From NCBI GenBank assembly GCA_002398405.1, contig DGYN01000105.1:67123-74567 (forward strand): DNA of 7,445 nt, given 5' to 3'. The stretch is from Caulobacteraceae bacterium UBA5005 (GTDB lineage Bacteria; Pseudomonadota; Alphaproteobacteria; Caulobacterales; Caulobacteraceae). A program made the translations under genes and the position numbers. Every line of letters begins with the position of its first letter. The first letter of the stretch is position 1. This document shows, in pieces, positions 1 through 4,720 of the stretch. The notes under the pieces are model-generated. The model was not told the origin of the DNA, searched no databases, and saw nothing but the letters and a program-made list of their open reading frames with translations.

Positions 1-1713
1 TGCGACCAGGGCGGCGAGTGCGATCTGCAGGACCAGGCCATGGGCTATGGCCGCGACGCCACGCGCTACCAGGAGAACAAGCGCGCCGTCGAAGAGAAGT
101 ACATGGGCCCGGTCATCAAGACCGTCATGACCCGTTGTATCCAGTGCACACGCTGTGTCCGTTTCATCACGGAAGTCGCCGGCATCCCGGAGATCGGCCT
201 GATCTCTCGCGGCGAGGACGTGGAGATCACAACCTACCTCGAAAGCGCCGTCACCAGCGAATTGTCGGGCAATGTCAATGACCTGTGCCCCGTCGGCGCC
301 CTGACCCACAAGCCTTGGGCCTTCAACTACCGCCCTTGGGAGCTGAAGAAGACCGACTCCATCGACGTCATGGACGCGCTCGGCAGCGCCATCCGCGTCG
401 ATGCGCGCGGCAACGAGGTGATGCGCGTCCTGCCCCGCATCAACGAGGACATCAACGAGGAGTGGCTCAGCGACAAGAGCCGCTACGCCTGCGACGGCCT
501 GCTCCGCCAGCGCCTCGACAAGCCCTATATTCGCAAGGGCGGTAAGCTCGTCCCCGCCACCTGGGACGAGGCCCTGGAAGCCGCCCGCGCCGCGATCTGC
601 GCCTCCAAGCCCGAACGCACCGGCGTCATCGCCGGGGACCTGACCGACGCCGAGACGATGAAAGCCGCCCTGGATCTCTTCCGGGGCCAGTTCGGCGTCA
701 AAAACCTCGACTGCCGTCAGGACGGATCGGTGCTGGGCGGGGCAGGGCGGGAAAGCTGGCTGTTCAACGCCGGGATCGCTGGGATCGACGAGGCCGACGC
801 CATCCTGCTGGTCGGAACCAACCCCCGCGTCGAGGCCCCCGTGCTCAACGCCCGCATCCGCCGGGCTTGGGGCTCGCGTGGGGTTTCGGTCGGTCTGGTC
901 GGCGAGGCCCGTGACCTGACCTACGGTTATGAAAACCTTGGCGATGATGCTTTAGCGCTGACCTCTTTAGTCAAATCCAAGAAGGGTTTTGCCGAAACTC
1001 TTCGCGCAGCCAAAGCGCCCATGATCATTGTCGGCGCTAATGCTCCAGCCGACCTCATCGCCGCCGCCGCCAAGACAGCCGCCGCCTTCAACATGAGCTG
1101 GAACGTCCTGCACACCGCGGCCGGCCGGGTCGGCGGCCTGGACCTCGGCTTCACGCCGACTGACGGTGGCCTTTCGGCGCTGGCCATGGCGAAGAAGGGC
1201 GCAGTGGATGTCATCGTCTCCCTCGGCGCCGACGAGATCGACCTTTCAGCCAGCAAGGCCTTCGTCATTTACATCGGCACCCATGGCGACGCCGGCGCGC
1301 ACCGGGCCGATGTTATCCTGCCGGGCGCCGCCTACACCGAGAAGGACGGCCTCTACGTCAATACCGAGGGCCGCGTGCAGCGCGCGACCCGTGCGGTCTT
1401 CCCCAAGGGCGAGGCCAAGGAGGATTGGGCCATCCTGCGCGCCCTTTCCGAGCGCATCGGCAAGGCCCTGCCGTACGATACCCACGCCCAGCTGCGGGCG
1501 GCCCTGTTCGCCGATCATCCGACCTTCGCGGGGCTCGACTTCGTCCCCCGCGGCTCTGCGGACCTGGCGGCCATCGCCAAGACCACTGGCGATAAACCCG
1601 CAGCCAAGGGCGCTGGCGACTTCTACATGACCAACCCGATCGCCCGGGCCTCGGTGACCATGGCCGAGCTTAGCGCCGTCAAGTCGGGCGCGACCAAGAT
1701 GGCGGCGGAGTAG
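1..1713 (+). CDS. nuoG: NADH-quinone oxidoreductase subunit G (NuoG), 5'-truncated by the window edge
   Basis: Peripheral-arm iron-sulfur subunit of complex I, which relays electrons from NuoE/F towards NuoI. The reading frame is open from base 1, so the true start lies upstream; 570 residues are visible, and about 110-120 (the N1b [2Fe-2S] ferredoxin domain) are probably missing. The fragment opens inside the N5 cluster motif: its Cys1 and Cys7 (CDQGGEC) match the last two Cys of the His-Cys3 site. The N4 [4Fe-4S] ligands are Cys46, Cys49, Cys52 (CIQCTRC) and Cys96 (DLCPVGAL). From about residue 160 it becomes the degenerate molybdopterin-oxidoreductase-like domain, with the conserved GTNPRVEAPVLNARIRR block at about 272-288. 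The C-terminal MTNPIARASVTMAEL (from 543) is typical of alphaproteobacterial NuoG. No extra CxxCxxxC (N7) motif follows Cys96, as in mitochondrial-type subunits. A short AT-richer patch with two TTA codons lies near 928-1050, but the frame stays intact. The stop is 3 nt before nuoH. Confidence 0.97.
   Translation, partial: CDQGGECDLQDQAMGYGRDATRYQENKRAVEEKYMGPVIKTVMTRCIQCTRCVRFITEVAGIPEIGLISRGEDVEITTYLESAVTSELSGNVNDLCPVGALTHKPWAFNYRPWELKKTDSIDVMDALGSAIRVDARGNEVMRVLPRINEDINEEWLSDKSRYACDGLLRQRLDKPYIRKGGKLVPATWDEALEAARAAICASKPERTGVIAGDLTDAETMKAALDLFRGQFGVKNLDCRQDGSVLGGAGRESWLFNAGIAGIDEADAILLVGTNPRVEAPVLNARIRRAWGSRGVSVGLVGEARDLTYGYENLGDDALALTSLVKSKKGFAETLRAAKAPMIIVGANAPADLIAAAAKTAAAFNMSWNVLHTAAGRVGGLDLGFTPTDGGLSALAMAKKGAVDVIVSLGADEIDLSASKAFVIYIGTHGDAGAHRADVILPGAAYTEKDGLYVNTEGRVQRATRAVFPKGEAKEDWAILRALSERIGKALPYDTHAQLRAALFADHPTFAGLDFVPRGSADLAAIAKTTGDKPAAKGAGDFYMTNPIARASVTMAELSAVKSGATKMAAE
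1704..1710 (+). promoter_or_regulatory. Ribosome binding site of nuoH
   Basis: GGCGGAG lies inside the last codons of nuoG, 6 nt before the nuoH ATG at 1717. Overlap of the site with the nuoG end suggests translational coupling. It supports the chosen nuoH start. Confidence 0.6.
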
Positions 1714-1716
1714 GGG

Positions 1717-2784
1717 ATGGTCACCTTCACCGACGGCCTTGTCTGGACGCTGATCACCATCGGGCAGATCCTGCTGGTGCTTCTGCCCGTGCTGATCTCG
1801 CTCGCCTTCCTGATCTGGATGGACCGCAAGGTATGGGCCGGCGTGCAGATGCGCAAAGGGCCCAATATCGTCGGCCCCTTCGGCCTGCTGCAGACCTTCG
1901 CCGACTTCGGCAAGTTCCTGCTCAAGGAATTCACCATCCCCTCCAGCGCCGACAAGGCGGTGTTCGTCATCGCGCCGCTGGTCTCGACCATGCTGGCGCT
2001 CGGCGCCTGGGCGGTGATCCCGTTCGCGCCCGGCTGGGTGGTTGCGGACGTAAACGTCGGGATTCTCTATCTTTTCGCCGTCAGCTCCTTGGGCGTCTAC
2101 GGCATCATCATGGGCGGCTGGGCGTCCAACTCGAAGTACCCGTTCCTTGGCGCCCTGCGCTCGGCGGCTCAGATGGTCAGCTACGAGGTGAGCCTCGGTT
2201 TCGTGATCATCACGGTCATCCTGCTGGCCGGATCCACGAACCTCTCCGAGATCGTGATGAAGCAGGACGGCGGCTTCTGGAACTGGAACTTCCTGGGGGG
2301 CGGCTTGAAGAACCTGCCGCTGGCGCTGGTCATGGCGCCGATGAGCATGATCTTCTTCATCTCATTCCTGGCGGAAACCAACCGGCCTCCCTTCGACCTT
2401 CCCGAGGCGGAGAGCGAGCTCGTGGCCGGCTATCAGGTGGAATATTCCTCGACCGGCTTCCTGCTGTTCATGTTGGCGGAATATTCCTCCATCGTCCTGA
2501 TGTGCGGGCTGATCAGCATTCTGTTCTTCGGCGGCTGGCATCCTCCGTTCCCGATGGAATGGGCTTCGTCCTGGCCATCTTGGGTGCTCAACCTGTTTTA
2601 CGTCTTCGTCTTCGCGGTGAAGATAGTGATCGGCTTCTTCATGGTCGCCATGGTGAAGGCCATCGTGCCCCGCTACCGCTACGACCAGCTGATGCGGCTG
2701 GGCTGGAAGGTCTTCCTGCCGCTCAGCCTCGTCGCGGTCGCCGTGGTCGCCATCTGGGTCGTCTATACAGGAGGCGCCGCATGA
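1717..2784 (+). CDS. nuoH: NADH-quinone oxidoreductase subunit H (NuoH)
   Basis: Membrane subunit (ND1 homologue) that forms the quinone-binding cavity together with NuoB/NuoD and links the peripheral and membrane arms. It has 355 residues, close to the usual 325-350. Alternating hydrophobic segments fit the family's eight transmembrane helices. Diagnostic motifs are WMDRKVWAGVQMRKGPN (about 34-50, the amphipathic loop after helix 1) and ETNRPPFDLPEAESEL (220-235), the conserved acidic cytoplasmic loop near the quinone site. The start ATG at 1717 gives a normal N-terminus (MVTFTDGLVW) and has a GGCGGAG site at 6 nt. The gene begins 3 nt after nuoG, and its TGA overlaps the ATG of the next small gene by 4 nt (ATGA). 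I see no truncation or frameshift. Confidence 0.98.
   Translation: MVTFTDGLVWTLITIGQILLVLLPVLISLAFLIWMDRKVWAGVQMRKGPNIVGPFGLLQTFADFGKFLLKEFTIPSSADKAVFVIAPLVSTMLALGAWAVIPFAPGWVVADVNVGILYLFAVSSLGVYGIIMGGWASNSKYPFLGALRSAAQMVSYEVSLGFVIITVILLAGSTNLSEIVMKQDGGFWNWNFLGGGLKNLPLALVMAPMSMIFFISFLAETNRPPFDLPEAESELVAGYQVEYSSTGFLLFMLAEYSSIVLMCGLISILFFGGWHPPFPMEWASSWPSWVLNLFYVFVFAVKIVIGFFMVAMVKAIVPRYRYDQLMRLGWKVFLPLSLVAVAVVAIWVVYTGGAA
2769..2774 (+). promoter_or_regulatory. Strong Shine-Dalgarno for the small lipoprotein gene
   Basis: A perfect AGGAGG sits 6 nt before the ATG at 2781, inside the 3' end of nuoH. It is the best ribosome binding site seen in the window and the main evidence, with the ATGA overlap, that the 83-codon frame downstream is translated. 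Confidence 0.8.
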
Positions 2785-3032
2785 GGGCCGCGCTGATCCT
2801 GATCTCCGCGATCGCGGTTTCCTCCTGTGGCTCCCACTTCAAGATGGCGCAGCCCGATCCCGCGCCCTGGCCGACGACGCCGGAAGGTCAGGCCGCCGCC
2901 CGGCGGGTTGAAGCCGACGCCGTCTCTCTGTGCGGACCCACCTCGGTGGAACGGGCGACGCGGCCCAACGGCGATCTTCGCGGCGACGGCTCCCGCCCGG
3001 GCGACTACCAGTGCGCGAGGCCCAAAAAATGA
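2781..3032 (+). CDS. Small putative lipoprotein encoded between nuoH and nuoI
   Basis: This 83-residue protein is one I do not recognise as a named family. The N-terminus MRAALILISAIAVSSC has a short basic start, a hydrophobic stretch and the lipobox-like V-S-S-C, so signal peptidase II cleavage before Cys16 is likely, with lipid anchoring on the periplasmic side. The mature part is Pro-rich (PDPAPWPTTPEG, 25-36), then hydrophilic, with Cys51 and Cys78 that could form a disulfide in the periplasm, and ends basic (RPKK). The start is supported by a perfect AGGAGG at 6 nt and an ATGA overlap with nuoH. The stop overlaps the nuoI ATG in the same way. The open frame extends far upstream inside nuoH, but that part is an out-of-frame shadow. 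The position suggests co-expression with complex I, possibly as an accessory or assembly factor; this is inference. No complex I function can be read from the sequence itself. Confidence 0.78.
   Translation: MRAALILISAIAVSSCGSHFKMAQPDPAPWPTTPEGQAAARRVEADAVSLCGPTSVERATRPNGDLRGDGSRPGDYQCARPKK
3017..3020 (+). promoter_or_regulatory. Ribosome binding site deciding the nuoI start
   Basis: GAGG lies 8 nt before the ATG at 3029. The alternative in-frame ATG at 3035 would be 14 nt away, so 3029 is preferred. Re-initiation after the upstream stop (ATGA overlap) probably contributes. Confidence 0.5.
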
Positions 3033-3523
3033 AGATGGAACGTATCGTCCAGGCCGCGCGGGGAATGCTGCTGCTCGATTTCGTCGGGGCCTTTGGCCTT
3101 GGCATGAAGCATATGCTGCGTCCCAAGAAGACCGTGCTCTATCCCAACGAGCGTGGGCCCCAATCGCCCCGGTTCCGCGGCGAGCACGCCCTTCGCCGCT
3201 ATCCCAACGGCGAGGAACGCTGCATCGCCTGCAAGCTGTGCGAAGCCATCTGCCCGGCCCAGGCCATCACCATCGAGGCCGAACCCCGCGAAGACGGCAG
3301 CCGCCGCACCACCCGCTACGACATCGACATGGTCAAATGCATCTACTGCGGCCTGTGCCAGGAGGCCTGCCCGGTGGACGCCATCGTTGAAGGGCCCAAC
3401 ATCGAGTTCGCGGTCGAGACCCGCGAGGAACTCTATTACGACAAGGAACGCCTGCTCGCGAACGGAGACCGTTGGGAGCGGGAGATCGCCAAGAATCTGG
3501 AGTTGGACGCGCCCTATCGCTAA
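3029..3523 (+). CDS. nuoI: NADH-quinone oxidoreductase subunit I (NuoI), 2x[4Fe-4S]
   Basis: Peripheral subunit (TYKY/NDUFS8 homologue) that carries clusters N6a and N6b and passes electrons from NuoG to N2 in NuoB. It has 164 residues, normal for alphaproteobacteria. Two ferredoxin motifs are complete: CIACKLCEAICP with Cys65, 68, 71 and 75, and CIYCGLCQEACP with Cys104, 107, 110 and 114. The amphipathic N-terminus (MKMERIVQAARGML...) and the RRYPNGEERC lead-in before the first cluster are typical of the family. The frame is open further upstream, to at least 2930, but that extension would overlap the lipoprotein gene and is not family-like. Start 3029 is chosen for its GAGG site and ATGA overlap; 3035 is the alternative and would give 162 residues. 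nuoJ follows after a 50-nt gap. Confidence 0.97.
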   Translation: MKMERIVQAARGMLLLDFVGAFGLGMKHMLRPKKTVLYPNERGPQSPRFRGEHALRRYPNGEERCIACKLCEAICPAQAITIEAEPREDGSRRTTRYDIDMVKCIYCGLCQEACPVDAIVEGPNIEFAVETREELYYDKERLLANGDRWEREIAKNLELDAPYR

Positions 3524-3573
3524 GCCCGGCGGGCAGCGCGAGACTGGTGATTCCAAAAGGGGACTGGGACGGA

Positions 3574-4188
3574 ATGGTACAGACGATCGCCTTCTATGTG
3601 ATGGCGGCCGCGACCCTCGGGGCGGCGCTCGCCGTCGTGTCCGCGAAGAACCCGGTGCACTCCGTGCTCTTCCTGATCACCGCGTTCTTTTCGTCGGCCG
3701 GGCTGTTCGTGCTGCTGGGCGCCGAGTTCCTGGCCATGCTCCTGGTGGTCGTCTACGTCGGCGCCGTAGCGGTCCTGTTCCTGTTCGTGGTCATGATGCT
3801 CGACGTCGACTTCGCCGCCCTGCGCGGCGAGTTCGCCCGCTATCTGCCGCTCGGCGGTTTCATCGCCCTGATCCTCGCCATCGAAATGGCCCTGATCGCC
3901 GCCTCGGTGGCCACCAAGGGCGCGGCGGCGGCCAACAAGCTTCCGTCGGCCAGCGGGGATGCGCCCTCCAACATCGAGGCCATCGGCGCGGTGCTCTACA
4001 CCGACTACGCCTACTTCTTCCAGGCCGCGGGCATGGTGCTGCTGGTCGCCATGATCGGCGCCATTGTCCTGACCCTGCGCCACAAGAGCCACGTGCGCCG
4101 CCAGAATATTGGCGATCAGATCGCCCGCACGCCGGAAGCCGGCATGGAAGTTGTCCAGATCAAGCCGGGCGCGGGGGTGGAGCTATGA
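3574..4188 (+). CDS. nuoJ: NADH-quinone oxidoreductase subunit J (NuoJ)
   Basis: Membrane subunit (ND6 homologue) of complex I. Its third helix is known to change conformation during coupling. It has 204 residues, the usual size, and hydrophobic segments consistent with five transmembrane helices. Key family features are NPVHSVLFL (26-34) and the helix-3 block LLVVVYVGAVAVLFLFVVMM (about 56-75), including Tyr61 and Gly63 of the conserved YVGA. The chosen ATG at 3574 gives MVQTIAFYVMAAATLG, a standard NuoJ start, and is preceded by AGGGGA (3558-3563) and GGGACGGA. The frame is open upstream to at least 3472, inside the nuoI end. A GTG at 3547 is possible but has a poor ribosome site and would add an unusual hydrophilic leader. 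Its TGA overlaps the nuoK ATG by 4 nt. Confidence 0.97.
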   Translation: MVQTIAFYVMAAATLGAALAVVSAKNPVHSVLFLITAFFSSAGLFVLLGAEFLAMLLVVVYVGAVAVLFLFVVMMLDVDFAALRGEFARYLPLGGFIALILAIEMALIAASVATKGAAAANKLPSASGDAPSNIEAIGAVLYTDYAYFFQAAGMVLLVAMIGAIVLTLRHKSHVRRQNIGDQIARTPEAGMEVVQIKPGAGVEL

Positions 4189-4493
4189 CGGTCAGTCTGA
4201 CCCACTACCTGGTGGTCGCCGCCATCCTGTTCACCATCGGGGTGTTCGGCATCTTCGTGAACCGCAAGAACATCATCGTCATCCTGATGTCCATCGAGCT
4301 GATCCTGTTGGCCGTGAACATCAACCTGGTGGCCTTCTCGGCCTATCTGCACGACATCACCGGCCAGGTGTTCGCCATGTTCGTCCTCACCGTTGCGGCG
4401 GCCGAGGCGGCGGTGGGCCTGGCCATTCTCGTCACCTTCTTCCGGAACCGCGGCGGCATCTCCGTCGACGACGCCGGCGTGATGAAGGGGTAG
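4185..4493 (+). CDS. nuoK: NADH-quinone oxidoreductase subunit K (NuoK)
   Basis: Small membrane subunit (ND4L homologue) contributing to proton translocation. It has 102 residues; the family norm is about 100. Three hydrophobic helices are evident. The two membrane-embedded glutamates important in E. coli (Glu36 and Glu72) correspond to Glu38 (in MSIELILLAVN) and Glu74 (in VAAAEAAVGLAILV). The ATG is embedded in the nuoJ stop (ATGA) with G-rich GGGGGTGGAG just upstream. The longer open frame upstream is only a shadow over nuoI/nuoJ. Unlike the other junctions, the stop here is followed by a 227-nt spacer before nuoL. Confidence 0.97.
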   Translation: MTVSLTHYLVVAAILFTIGVFGIFVNRKNIIVILMSIELILLAVNINLVAFSAYLHDITGQVFAMFVLTVAAAEAAVGLAILVTFFRNRGGISVDDAGVMKG

Positions 4494-4529
4494 GGCGGTG
4501 CGTACAAACACGAGCCTAGTCACCAAACT

Positions 4530-4579
4530 CCCCGCCCTAAGGGCGGGGAAGGGGCCCACGCCAAAGGCGTGGGAAGGGG
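4530..4579 (+). repeat. Two tandem 25-nt hairpin units with different stems
   Basis: Unit 1 (4530-4554) is CCCCGCCC / TAA / GGGCGGGG followed by AAGGGG. Unit 2 (4555-4579) is CCCACGCC / AAA / GGCGTGGG followed by AAGGGG. Each forms a perfect 8-bp stem with a 3-nt loop (tighter in theory than in practice, so 5-nt loops are likely). The tails share the exact 10-mer GGGAAGGGGC at 4546 and 4571. The stems differ in sequence between the units, yet both pair fully. This resembles a REP-like palindromic element. No T-run follows, so it is not a standard intrinsic terminator. Confidence 0.8.
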
Positions 4580-4617
4580 CGGGTTTACAGACGGTGGTGC
4601 ACATCACGTCGACCGTA

Positions 4618-4683
4618 GTCCCTCACCGTCCCACTCGCTTCGCTCGCGGGCCCCTCCCTCTCCCTCCGGGAGAGGTGAAGGAC
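4618..4683 (+). repeat. Nested inverted repeat, probable dispersed intergenic element
   Basis: An inner perfect 8-bp stem (CCTCTCCC 4657-4664 with GGGAGAGG 4668-4675, loop TCC) lies within outer arms GTCCCTCACC (4618-4627) and GGTGAAGGAC (4674-4683), which match at 9 of 10 positions. The GG at 4674-4675 is shared, so the inner and outer pairings compete or stack. Between them lies a CTCGCTTCGCTCGC motif with CTCGC repeated. From memory, CTCTCCC/GGGAGAG elements with TCACC-type flanks recur between genes in Caulobacter-like genomes. Only one copy is visible here, so the dispersed nature is inference. Confidence 0.6.
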
Positions 4684-4703
4684 GTCGGCGCCGCGGCCCT
4701 GGC

Positions 4704-4711
4704 AGGGGAGG
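4704..4711 (+). promoter_or_regulatory. Ribosome binding site of nuoL supporting a GTG start
   Basis: AGGGGAGG lies 9 nt before the GTG at 4721. It fixes the nuoL start at GTG, since no ATG in a suitable position gives the expected N-terminus. Confidence 0.75.
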
Positions 4712-4720
4712 CGTAGGCCG

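Larger units (their letters stand above)
4494..4720 (+). other. nuoK-nuoL intergenic spacer containing structured repeats
   Basis: This is the only sizeable non-coding stretch in the window. It holds two tandem 25-nt hairpin units (4530-4579), a separate nested inverted repeat (4618-4683) and the nuoL ribosome binding site (4704-4711). I see no convincing promoter: the GC-rich sequence offers no clear -35/-10 pair. A 72-codon frame across it (GTG at 4498 to 4716) encodes low-complexity residues from the repeats and looks non-coding. No hairpin is followed by a T-run, so read-through into nuoL is expected. Confidence 0.8.

Noticed and set aside
1833..2780. Long frame overlapping nuoH that continues into the small lipoprotein gene
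   Set aside because: The part inside nuoH is an Arg/Gly-rich out-of-frame shadow. Only the segment from the ATG at 2781, with its AGGAGG and lipobox, looks real.
2930..3028. Upstream extension of nuoI (ATG at 2930)
   Set aside because: The extra 33 residues are Arg-rich shadow of the lipoprotein gene and are not found in NuoI proteins; the 3029 start fits the family length and the ribosome site.
3021..3035. Programmed frameshift at the six-A run fusing the lipoprotein to NuoI
   Set aside because: The run (3024-3029) could in principle allow slippage, but the ATGA overlap already explains coupling, and a lipid-anchored periplasmic protein fused to cytoplasmic NuoI makes no topological sense.
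3524..3534. Small hairpin GCCC-GGC-GGGC just after nuoI
   Set aside because: A 4-bp stem with no T-run is expected by chance in such GC-rich sequence; it is unlikely to be a terminator.
4529..4580. Intrinsic transcription terminator after nuoK
   Set aside because: The stems are strong, but they are followed by AAGGGG and not a T-run, and the operon continues with nuoL on the same strand.
4498..4716. 72-codon frame in the nuoK-nuoL spacer
   Set aside because: It starts at a GTG right after the nuoK stop without a good ribosome site, and its sequence is a translation of the hairpin repeats. No hydrophobic or domain pattern is visible.
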